From Bacteroidales bacterium (GTDB taxonomy: Bacteria > Bacteroidota > Bacteroidia > Bacteroidales > UBA932): 64,000 nt of DNA. How positions within the stretch are numbered: position 1 is the first letter of the stretch; every line of letters starts with the position of its first letter. The notes beneath the pieces were generated by a model, which worked only from the letters and a program-made list of their open reading frames with translations, was not told where the DNA came from and did not search any database. The position numbers and the translations under genes are program-made. Of the stretch, positions 41,902 through 49,844 are shown piece by piece. Where the stretch lies: the NCBI GenBank assembly GCA_017935505.1, contig JAGBHM010000013.1:1-64000 (forward strand). The letters run 5' to 3'.

Positions 41902-43656
41902 ATGCAACTAACGCAGAATTCACTTCTTCAGAACGGGAAATACCGTATAGAGAAGGTGCTCGGCCAAGGAGGTTTTGGTATCACCTATCTGGGTGAGCAG
42001 GTTGCCCTGGGCCGCAAGGTGGCCATAAAGGAGTTCTTTATGAAGGAGTATTGCAACCGCAATACGGCAACTTCACATGTATCTGTCGGTTCTCAAGGCA
42101 GTAAGGATACAGTAGACAGATTCCGACTCAAGTTTATAAAGGAGGCGCAGCTGATAGCCGGTCTCAACCATCCTAATATTATCAGAATCCATGATATTTT
42201 TGAAGAGAATGGCACAGCATATTATGTGATGGAATATCAGGAGGGTGGTTCTCTCTCTGAATACCTTAAAATGCGTGGAGTATTGGGAGAAGAGGAGGCT
42301 CTCTATTTTATACGGCAAATAGCAGGGGCTCTTGAATATATTCATGAGAAGAAGATCAATCATCTCGATGTGAAACCTGGAAACATATTGCTCAATGAGA
42401 CCAATGATGCGGTTCTGATTGATTTCGGCCTTTCAAAACGGTATGACGATGAGGGCAATCAGACCAGCACAACCCCTGTGGGTATAAGTCACGGTTATGC
42501 GCCTCTGGAGCAGTACAAGAGGGGCGGAGTTGGTATCTTTTCTCCAGCAACAGACATTTACTCACTTGGAGCCACTCTGTATAAACTTCTCACCGGCAAT
42601 ACGCCGCCGGAGGCCAATGATGTGATGGAGGATGGACTGCCTGCGATGCCTTCGAATATTTCGGGAAAGATCCGTAATGCAATAGTGAGTGCAATGACTC
42701 CGGCGCGCAGCAAACGTCCTCAGAGCATTGATGAGTTCCTGCAGATGCTCGGCGAGGCAGAGGGGAAAAAGAACCAGAAGTCAAAGGCTAAAAAAACAGA
42801 GAAAAAGCCCAATGTAGAGGATGAAGAGACATCTTTTACCGATACTGTTTCTGATAAAAAGAAGATAACTGATGAAAAGAAGAAACAGGAGATTAAAGAT
42901 GATGATTCTCAAGAACTTCCGGTATACAAGCGCAGGCATTGGATTGTGAATTTAGGATATATCTGCTACATGTTATGGATTGTATTCTGGTCTTTTGTCT
43001 TGCCATTGTGTGTACGGGGTGATGATTTTGATTGGGGTGCTATTTCTATTCTTTGTGCCACTTTTTGTCTGGATTCTGTGATACGTATGTGGAGAAATCA
43101 GAGGAATGCTTGGTATTTGCTGTTTATAGGAACTCTGGCTATGTGTGCGTTAGGATTCTATTATGATTGTACAGGTCATTCTGACGATCTTTTTCTTGCA
43201 GGTATGGCATTGCTTTTTACCTATGCAGTATTTTTTGTTGTTCTGCTTATTTTCAAAAAGAATGGGAAGTCTGCTTTCAAGCTGTTGAAAGAGGGTGAGT
43301 CTGTAAGCATCTTTAGTGAATTGGCAGTTCTAAAACAACGCCATTGGGTAGTAAATGTTACAACTGGTGTCATCATTTTTGGAGCTGTGTTATGTGGCTT
43401 TTCATTTTCTTATTATACATTGTGGCCATCGGTTATAGGTTTGATATACAGTCTTTATCTTGGATTGAGGAATTGCAAAGAGAGTATAGTTATAGCCATT
43501 ATTTTTATATTTGGTGGTTTGTTTGTTGATATTGTGAATGGAGATATGGAATGGAATTATCCATTTTGGATACTTGTAATTCTTTGCTATATGCTTCAGT
43601 TTGCAGTGCTGTTCATCCGTAAAAACGGCAAGTCGGCGTTGTCATTGATGAGGTAA
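41902..43656 (+). CDS. Membrane Hanks-type Ser/Thr kinase, duplicated membrane module
   Basis: 584 residues. Kinase domain about 14-285: glycine loop GQGGFG (21-26), K43 (AIK), E81, HLDVKPGN with D156, DFG 174-176, and SPATDIYSLG for the D-I/V-YSLG motif. The catalytic loop lacks the Arg of HRD (it is HLD), so activation-loop phosphorylation may not be required. A charged linker (286-340) is followed by two similar membrane modules, about 343-455 and 478-575, each starting K-x-RHW-(I/V)VN and ending with KNGKSA. It lacks extracellular PASTA repeats. Expected to be inner-membrane with a cytoplasmic kinase. A 117-bp gap without any gene follows. Confidence 0.9.
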   Translation: MQLTQNSLLQNGKYRIEKVLGQGGFGITYLGEQVALGRKVAIKEFFMKEYCNRNTATSHVSVGSQGSKDTVDRFRLKFIKEAQLIAGLNHPNIIRIHDIFEENGTAYYVMEYQEGGSLSEYLKMRGVLGEEEALYFIRQIAGALEYIHEKKINHLDVKPGNILLNETNDAVLIDFGLSKRYDDEGNQTSTTPVGISHGYAPLEQYKRGGVGIFSPATDIYSLGATLYKLLTGNTPPEANDVMEDGLPAMPSNISGKIRNAIVSAMTPARSKRPQSIDEFLQMLGEAEGKKNQKSKAKKTEKKPNVEDEETSFTDTVSDKKKITDEKKKQEIKDDDSQELPVYKRRHWIVNLGYICYMLWIVFWSFVLPLCVRGDDFDWGAISILCATFCLDSVIRMWRNQRNAWYLLFIGTLAMCALGFYYDCTGHSDDLFLAGMALLFTYAVFFVVLLIFKKNGKSAFKLLKEGESVSIFSELAVLKQRHWVVNVTTGVIIFGAVLCGFSFSYYTLWPSVIGLIYSLYLGLRNCKESIVIAIIFIFGGLFVDIVNGDMEWNYPFWILVILCYMLQFAVLFIRKNGKSALSLMR

Positions 43657-43773
43657 ATTCTGCATTTTGTGTATTAATCCCGCCATTTCATACAGAATGG
43701 GATGAAATGCTTGCAGCGGAGAATTGAGGTGCATACATTTGCAGAAGAATAACACCTGAAAAACGTTAAGGAT

Positions 43774-44619
43774 ATGAAAAAAGAGACAAAATCTAAGATA
43801 AAATCTGATTTGGCAACAAGTGCCGGATCTTCGGTTGGTGCAACTATTGGTGTTATGACCGGTAATATTCTGGCTGCAGATGAACCTGAAAAAGCTGAAG
43901 CTGGTCATCCGGAATTGACAGATGAGCCTGAGCCGGCAGAGGCCTCTGAGCATATAGAGCATCAGGTGTCTGCTTCTCAGCCGCAATATAACCGTAATGC
44001 CGGCCCCACAGCGCAAGCCGCACAAACATCACAGCAGACACAAAGATCACAAACTGTGCAGAGTCCGCAATCATCCCAGACTTCTCAATCAGAAGATGCA
44101 GGACCAGTGGAGAAGCCTCAGCCTGCAAGAGAATCTGAGACTGTAGAGCATTCTCAAGTTTCAGAGCAGTCCAACACTTCAGGGCAGCAACAGGAGACAT
44201 CAAGACCGGAGCAGAGTGTGCAAAATGGGCAGTCGGAGCAGGCAAGAGGTGATGGACAGGTTCATAATGCTGTGCTGCATGAAGAAGTTACAGAAGAGGA
44301 GAGTGAAATAGTTGTGGTAGGCAGGGGCATTATTGAAAATGAAGCAGGGGAACAGATGGATGTGGCTGTTTTGCAGATGGATAACGAAATGGCAATGCTT
44401 GTTGATGGAGATATAGATGGTATTGCAGATGTATTGATAGTGGACGAAAACGGAAATGAGAGGATTGATGAAGGGGAGATGATAAGCCTGGATAACGGAG
44501 AGATCCGGATGGATGCGTTCCAGGTGGATCCTGTCGCAGTAAATACAAATGATACATTGGCCTGCAATAATGAAGAGGATTATGTAAATGATGCCAATGT
44601 AGAAGATTATATTGCTTAA
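43774..44619 (+). CDS. EF-hand-like repeat protein, paralogue 1
   Basis: 281 residues, family not recognised. A short hydrophobic segment at about 14-34 (ATSAGSSVGATIGVMTGNIL) could be a weak signal or anchor. Then follow about 135 low-complexity residues rich in Q, S, T and E. One C-terminal beta-rich domain at about 178-250 is related to the two copies in the next gene: VVVGRGIIEN, then AMLVDGDIDGIADVLI and EF-hand-like loop DENGNERIDEGE (224-235). The acidic end is EEDYVNDANVEDYIA. Calcium binding is inferred only from the loop pattern. It lies inside the kinase cluster, 18 nt before its paralogue. Confidence 0.75.
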   Translation: MKKETKSKIKSDLATSAGSSVGATIGVMTGNILAADEPEKAEAGHPELTDEPEPAEASEHIEHQVSASQPQYNRNAGPTAQAAQTSQQTQRSQTVQSPQSSQTSQSEDAGPVEKPQPARESETVEHSQVSEQSNTSGQQQETSRPEQSVQNGQSEQARGDGQVHNAVLHEEVTEEESEIVVVGRGIIENEAGEQMDVAVLQMDNEMAMLVDGDIDGIADVLIVDENGNERIDEGEMISLDNGEIRMDAFQVDPVAVNTNDTLACNNEEDYVNDANVEDYIA

Positions 44620-44637
44620 CAATTAAAACTTACAGAT

Positions 44638-45858
44638 ATGAAAAACGAGGAAACTGCTTACAGCGAGAAAACACAATACGAAGAATCACAGGTTAATGTA
44701 CAGCCTGAAAAAGAAAATGTAGAGAACAAATCTGCAGAAAAGGAAAATTCGGAAAAAGAGAACTCAGGGAAGGAGCCTCTATGGAAAAAGGCAGCCTCTG
44801 GAATGGGTATGGGCATATTGTTGGGCAGCATATCATCTTTTGCAACAACAAAAGCGTTTGCCGGAGAAGAGAATGAGGCGGTAGAAGAAGAAACAGTATC
44901 AGAAGAGCAGCCTGCATGGTCCGACGGAGATGTGGATATTGCATCCGGAGTTACTGATGATATGTCATTCTCACAAGCTTTCAGTGCTGCCCGTGCCGAA
45001 GTTGGTAGCGGAGGATGTTTCGAGTGGAGAGGAAATGTCTACTCTACATTCACAGCTGAGGAGTGGAACAGCATGTCTGCCGAGGAGAAGGCTGAGTATA
45101 ATGACCATTTCAGCTGGGGTGGCAGCGGCGCATCAGAAAATAATGAGACTGCTGCAGAAAATTCTGCTGCAAATGAGACTGTGGCAAATGATGCGACATC
45201 GCAGAGCAATGGCGGTCAGGCCGCTGGAACTAGAACTGCAGAATCTCAGGCATCTGAGTCTCAAACATCAGACAACCACACCTCAAATAATCAGGCTTCA
45301 GGAAATAATATTGCTGAAAATCAAAATGGAGAGGAGGGGGATGTTGAAGTGGTTGATGTTTGGCATTTTAATGATATTGGCGGAAACGGTGCACATGTAA
45401 AGATAGATGGCGAGGATTATCTACTTGTCGATTATGATGGGGATGGTAAATTTGATGTAGCAGCTGCAGATTTTAATGGTGATGGTCATTTTTCAGATGA
45501 TGAAAGCGCGGATATCTCGGATCTGGATTTGAAAGTCAGTGATTTGACAGATGAGCCGATTCGTGAAGAGCAGGAGGCAGAAGATGTTGTAATACTTGGT
45601 GTAACGCATGTTGAAGAAACTGGAGGAAACGCTGCCGGACTTATTGTTGACAACAATATGGTAGTATTGGTGGATGTGGATGGTAATGACGATAAATTTG
45701 ATTTCATGGTGTCGGATAGCAATGGTGATGGAACTATCTCAGAAAATGAAATAAATGAAATGACAAATGTTTCCAACATGGATTTGAAAGTGAGCGATTT
45801 TGAGGAGGCATCGGATCTGTATGCAGATAATGGAGGTGATTATATAAGTGAAAACTAG
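44638..45858 (+). CDS. EF-hand-like repeat protein, paralogue 2
   Basis: 406 residues. A charged region (1-48), a glycine-rich hydrophobic segment (about 49-75: KKAASGMGMGILLGSISSFA, with AFA before a GEENEA stretch), a small block AFSAARAEVGSGGCFEWRGN with EEWNSMSAEE (114-150), an S/N/T/Q-rich linker (160-235), then two related domains (about 237-305 and 316-395). Their loops DFNGDGHFSDDE (278-289) and DSNGDGTISENE (360-371) fit the EF-hand pattern DxDxDGxIxxxE, with further Asp-rich strands at 265-273 and 346-354. The end resembles paralogue 1. The segment near 49-75 may be a signal peptide with an unusually long N-region. Confidence 0.75.
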   Translation: MKNEETAYSEKTQYEESQVNVQPEKENVENKSAEKENSEKENSGKEPLWKKAASGMGMGILLGSISSFATTKAFAGEENEAVEEETVSEEQPAWSDGDVDIASGVTDDMSFSQAFSAARAEVGSGGCFEWRGNVYSTFTAEEWNSMSAEEKAEYNDHFSWGGSGASENNETAAENSAANETVANDATSQSNGGQAAGTRTAESQASESQTSDNHTSNNQASGNNIAENQNGEEGDVEVVDVWHFNDIGGNGAHVKIDGEDYLLVDYDGDGKFDVAAADFNGDGHFSDDESADISDLDLKVSDLTDEPIREEQEAEDVVILGVTHVEETGGNAAGLIVDNNMVVLVDVDGNDDKFDFMVSDSNGDGTISENEINEMTNVSNMDLKVSDFEEASDLYADNGGDYISEN

Positions 45859-45865
45859 AATAATT

Positions 45866-46603
45866 ATGATGCAGTTTAAAAGAGTGTTGCTGCTTGTGGC
45901 CATATGTGTAATGCTGCCGTTTTTTGCCAATGCCAAGGTCTTTCTGGTATCGGTTGGCATATCGGACTATCCCGGAAAGGTGAATGATCTCGGACTCCCT
46001 GCAAAAGATGCTCAGTTGGTTACATGGCTCTATGGCCAAAATGCAGATGTTAAGTTTATGGAGCTGCTCGATACAAATGCAACAAGAGCAAATATTATTG
46101 AGGCTATGGAGAAGATATTTCCAAAAGCGGGCAAGGATGATGTTGTTGTATTGTACTTCAGCGGGCATGGAGTCCCCGGCAGTTTCTGTGCATATGATGA
46201 AGATCTCAGTTATGAAGAGGTGAGAAGATGTATGTCGGAGAGCAAATCGCATAATAAAATGATCTTTGCGGACGCATGTTTTTCTGGCAAGATACGCACA
46301 AATGAGACCGCATCGGAGCAGGAGCATAGCCGTTCTTATGAGAAGACAAATGTAATGCTCTTCCTCTCATCCAGAAGCAATGAAACCTCTTTGGAGATGC
46401 CATACATGAAGAATGGACTGTTCACCACATATCTTCAGAAAGGACTTGGAGGCAGAGCCGATTTCAATAATGACAGAATAATTACGGCAAAGGAGATTTT
46501 CCGTTATGTATATGATAATGTTGTGAGGATGTCGCAAAAAAAACAACATCCAGTAATGTGGGGAAAATTTTCGGATGATATGCCAGTAATAAGCTGGAAA
46601 TAA
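45866..46603 (+). CDS. Secreted caspase-family (C14) peptidase
   Basis: 245 residues. Signal peptide 1-23 (VMLPFFANA). Caspase/metacaspase fold with catalytic His101 in YFSGHG and Cys138 in DACFSG; VSVGISDYPG is the first strand. The sequence DFNNDRIITAKE (199-210) also fits an EF-hand loop. The protein should act in the periplasm or on the surface. Start: ATG 45866 was taken over GTG 45848 because the signal peptide begins there; ATG 45869 is possible. It sits 7 nt after the EF-hand-like gene and 10 nt before the FHA gene. Confidence 0.88.
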   Translation: MMQFKRVLLLVAICVMLPFFANAKVFLVSVGISDYPGKVNDLGLPAKDAQLVTWLYGQNADVKFMELLDTNATRANIIEAMEKIFPKAGKDDVVVLYFSGHGVPGSFCAYDEDLSYEEVRRCMSESKSHNKMIFADACFSGKIRTNETASEQEHSRSYEKTNVMLFLSSRSNETSLEMPYMKNGLFTTYLQKGLGGRADFNNDRIITAKEIFRYVYDNVVRMSQKKQHPVMWGKFSDDMPVISWK

Positions 46604-46613
46604 TATAGTTAAA

Positions 46614-47186
46614 ATGGAAAACAGTGTAATTAAAATAAAATGCCCATGCTGTGGCGCAGTGCTGGCCGTAAAGATGCAGCCCGGAAGTGAAAGCAAGAAT
46701 CTCACATGTCCTGTATGTAAAGAGAGCTCACCGTTCAAACTATATAAACAGGTATCGGGCAATGCTCAGAAAGAACATACCGAGTATCCTGGAATGGACA
46801 AAGGGGGTAATACAAAGGCTAAAGGCATGCAGAATTGTTCGGCAGGCAGGTTGAAGGTCCAGAGCGTTTCTGTGCCGTTTGATTTAAAGCCTGGCGTGAA
46901 TATTATAGGAAGGAAAGCGTCGGTCTCTTCGGCAAATATCCAGATTCCTGTAATAACAAGCAACCGTATGAGCCGTGAGCATCTGGTAATTGAGGTGAAG
47001 AATGTGCCAGGAAAGGGCACTGTCCATTATGCCTCGTTGTACAAAGAGAAGGTTAATGACACCTTTATAAATAAGGAGCGTCTGGAGTATGGTGATTGCA
47101 TTATTTTGAAAGATGGTGATATACTGGAGCTTCCGGATGCTTCGATAAAATTTGAGATTCCCGATAGTGAAGAGACTTCACTTTAA
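46614..47186 (+). CDS. Zinc-ribbon/FHA phosphothreonine reader
   Basis: 190 residues. N-terminal zinc ribbon with CPCC (10-13) and CPVC (32-35); linker to about 75; FHA domain at about 80-182. It keeps the key residues: G99-R100 (VNIIGRK), S120-R121 and H123 (MSREHLVIE), and N148 near DTFINKERL. A good match to phosphothreonine-binding FHA domains, so it is likely the active reader of this cluster. No membrane segment. It follows the caspase gene and precedes the phosphatase gene. Confidence 0.88.
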   Translation: MENSVIKIKCPCCGAVLAVKMQPGSESKNLTCPVCKESSPFKLYKQVSGNAQKEHTEYPGMDKGGNTKAKGMQNCSAGRLKVQSVSVPFDLKPGVNIIGRKASVSSANIQIPVITSNRMSREHLVIEVKNVPGKGTVHYASLYKEKVNDTFINKERLEYGDCIILKDGDILELPDASIKFEIPDSEETSL

Positions 47187-47203
47187 AGACAAAATTTTCT
47201 GTT

Positions 47204-48217
47204 ATGAAATACAGATTGGAGGCATACAATATCTGGCAATTGGGCCAGAGAAGCAATCAGGAGGATTCGATTTTTCCTGAATATGGCAAAGTTTCGGCAA
47301 CAGACCGTCTCTTTATTCTTTGTGACGGAATGGGTGGCCACTCATCCGGAGAGGTTGCAAGCCAGACTGTCTGCAGTGCCATGAGCGACTCTGTTTTCAG
47401 ACACTCTCCTGATGCTGAAGGGCCGTTTACCGCAGCAGATTTTGAGACAGTGCTCAGTGAAACATATAATGTCTTGGATACCAAAGATGATGGCGCAGGC
47501 AAAAAAATGGGCACTACACTCACATTCTTGAAATTCCATGCAGGCGGCACTCTTATTGCCCATATCGGCGACAGCCGAGTATACCATATCCGTCCGGGCA
47601 AAACAGCGGAAGAGACCAGAATACTTTTTCAGACAGAAGACCACTCACTTGTAAATGATTTGATAAAGGTGGGTGAACTTACCCCTGAAGAGGCAAAATA
47701 TTCAACACAAAAGAATGTGATTACCAGGGCTATGCAGCCAAATATGGAGAGGCGTTCCAAAGCTGATATCCACAATATAGAAGATATAAGGCCCGGTGAC
47801 TATTTTATGATGTGTTCCGACGGTATCCTTGAACAGCTGGAGGATGAGAATATTGAATATATCTTCTCAGACAAGGCCGGCAACGCCAAAAAGAAGGTTG
47901 AGATGCTCGAAAAGGTTACAGAGCATAACCGCGACAATCATTCGGCTATATTGGTACATGTAACGGAAGTGCTGCCTTCTGTTGCAGAATTGAAACAAAT
48001 CTCTGTAGCATCTCCAGAAAAAGTGGAGAGGGCTGCTGCTGCAACTGCATCCGGAAAGACAGAAGCCAAAGCTCCCCGCCGTCATCAACTGTCGGTAACA
48101 AATCTGTTGCTGATTCTGTCGGTTATATTGCTGGCAATAAGCGGATATATAATTTACAGGCACAATTCTGGAAAAGGTCTGCCGAAAATTGAAATTGGAA
48201 GGCAGATTGCAGATTAA
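47204..48217 (+). CDS. PP2C-type Ser/Thr phosphatase with C-terminal membrane helix
   Basis: 337 residues. PP2C domain about 5-255: QRSNQED (15-21), FILCDGMGGHSSGEVAS (metal Asp41), AHIGDSRVY, ITRAMQPN, MMCSDGILEQLED and DNHSAILV. A linker of about 40 residues precedes one membrane helix at about 299-318, and a short tail follows. Membrane anchoring places it next to both membrane kinases of the cluster, whose products it probably reverses. The start of the next kinase abuts the stop codon with no gap. Confidence 0.93.
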   Translation: MKYRLEAYNIWQLGQRSNQEDSIFPEYGKVSATDRLFILCDGMGGHSSGEVASQTVCSAMSDSVFRHSPDAEGPFTAADFETVLSETYNVLDTKDDGAGKKMGTTLTFLKFHAGGTLIAHIGDSRVYHIRPGKTAEETRILFQTEDHSLVNDLIKVGELTPEEAKYSTQKNVITRAMQPNMERRSKADIHNIEDIRPGDYFMMCSDGILEQLEDENIEYIFSDKAGNAKKKVEMLEKVTEHNRDNHSAILVHVTEVLPSVAELKQISVASPEKVERAAAATASGKTEAKAPRRHQLSVTNLLLILSVILLAISGYIIYRHNSGKGLPKIEIGRQIAD

Positions 48218-49834
48218 ATGATATTTGAAATGAATATTCAGGATACTTTACAGGAAGGCACAATTTTAAATGGTCGTGTATACAGTTATAAAATAGAGAA
48301 GATTCTTGGACAGGGCTCTTTTGGTGTCACATATTTGGCCTCTGCCGATATTGAGGTGTCGGGCCCGCTTGGAAAGATAAATTCCACAATACAAGTTGCC
48401 ATAAAGGAGTTCTTCATGAAAGAGCTGAACGGAAGAGATGGCTCAACTGTAACATGTAGTACCAAAGGTGGCCTGTATGAGTATTACAAAGGCAAATTTG
48501 CGCGTGAGGCAGAGAATTTGGGCAGCTTGAAACACCCTAATATTGTTAAGGTATTGGAGTGGTTTGAGGCAAACAATACCTATTATTATGCTATGGAGTA
48601 TTGTGAGGCCGGCTCTCTTGATTCTCTCATACAGCAGGGCTGCGGATTGTCTCAGAAGGAGAGTCTTGAGTATATTATGCAGATTGGAGATGCTCTGCAA
48701 TATATGCACGACAACAAGATGCTTCATCTTGATATGAAGCCCTCAAATGTCATGCTGCGCAAAAAAGGGGAGGCAGTTCTGATAGATTTCGGTTTGTCCA
48801 AACAGTATACAGAAGATGGAGCTCCTGAATCAAGCACAACCATAGGTGGCGGCACTCCTGGATATGCACCGGTTGAACAGGCAAACTATCAGGATGGCAA
48901 AGGTTTTCCTGTAACTATGGATGTGTATGCTCTTGGTGCAACTCTCTATAAAATGCTTACAGGTGTGAGGCCCGAGGTTTCGTCTGTAATATTGAATGGG
49001 GAATTCCCTGAGCAGGAACTGAAAAGTAGAGGTATAGGCGAGGAACTGATTGCAGCCATCAAAAAAGCTATGGCTCCACTGGTAAAGGAGCGCTACAAAT
49101 CGGTGAGGGAGTTTATGGAGGCTTTGCCGAAAATTGCTGGAACTTCAGTATCAAATGTCGATGATGAATCTACAACATTTGATGAAGATATTGCAAAAAA
49201 AAGGAGACAGAAAACTGAAGAGGAAAAGCAAAAGGAGAAGAAAGCGGAGAAGCAAGAGGTGAAGAAGGTTGTCAAGATCGAAAAAAGTGGGGGAAAAAGT
49301 TCGAAGATATTGAAACTTGCCCTGATTCTTCCGGCTGTTGCAGTTGTTGTCCTAGGACTGCTCTATTCTATTTTTGTTGCAGAACCTAAAGACAGTAAAC
49401 TCTATTGGGAGGCCTTACACAATGATAACTTTGAATTGATGGAGAGTCTTGCAAACAAGGGATATTCGGATGCCTGCAATTCATTGGGCTGCTGGTACTA
49501 CAACGCAACAGGCCCGATAAAAGCTGTAGATATAGACAAGGCAAGGATATGGTTTGAGAAGGGGGCGAAGTTGGGTGATTGCAGCAGTGCCTATGATGCT
49601 GCCCAAATATATGAGATGATGGCAAGAAGAGCTTCCGCAAACGATTCTACAGGGTTTGGAGGTGCAGAGAATTTGTGGAATCTGGCAGAGGAGTATTATG
49701 AACTGGCACTTAAAAATCTTCAGGAGATGGATAACGGTAAAAAAGCTCCACGCAACAATATCTCCCGTAGCTTTTCACACTATTCCAAAGAGAAAATAGA
49801 GGAAGAACTGGCGGATTGCCGTAAAAGACGCTAA
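48218..49834 (+). CDS. Membrane Hanks-type Ser/Thr kinase with Sel1-like tail
   Basis: 538 residues. Kinase domain about 24-300: glycine loop GQGSFG (31-36), K63, E98 region, HLDMKPSN with D172, DFG 190-192 and DVYALG. As in the other kinase, Leu replaces the Arg of the HRD loop. A Lys/Glu-rich linker (325-355), a membrane helix (about 366-387) and a C-terminal part (about 395-470) with Sel1/TPR-like helices (SLANKGYSDACNSLGCWYYN, ARIWFEKGAKLGDCSSAYDA) follow; this part should lie outside the membrane and could sense protein or cell-wall ligands. A start at 48230 is possible. Confidence 0.92.
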   Translation: MIFEMNIQDTLQEGTILNGRVYSYKIEKILGQGSFGVTYLASADIEVSGPLGKINSTIQVAIKEFFMKELNGRDGSTVTCSTKGGLYEYYKGKFAREAENLGSLKHPNIVKVLEWFEANNTYYYAMEYCEAGSLDSLIQQGCGLSQKESLEYIMQIGDALQYMHDNKMLHLDMKPSNVMLRKKGEAVLIDFGLSKQYTEDGAPESSTTIGGGTPGYAPVEQANYQDGKGFPVTMDVYALGATLYKMLTGVRPEVSSVILNGEFPEQELKSRGIGEELIAAIKKAMAPLVKERYKSVREFMEALPKIAGTSVSNVDDESTTFDEDIAKKRRQKTEEEKQKEKKAEKQEVKKVVKIEKSGGKSSKILKLALILPAVAVVVLGLLYSIFVAEPKDSKLYWEALHNDNFELMESLANKGYSDACNSLGCWYYNATGPIKAVDIDKARIWFEKGAKLGDCSSAYDAAQIYEMMARRASANDSTGFGGAENLWNLAEEYYELALKNLQEMDNGKKAPRNNISRSFSHYSKEKIEEELADCRKRR

Positions 49835-49844
49835 GATCTGTTTT

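Noticed and set aside
45734..46327. A 197-codon minus-strand frame opposite the caspase gene.
   Set aside because: Antisense shadow of a gene with catalytic His and Cys motifs.
40720..49834. A type VI secretion post-translational control module (kinase/PP2C/FHA).
   Set aside because: Although the enzymes match that theme, no Tss structural genes occur in the window, and caspase and EF-hand-like genes are not part of it.
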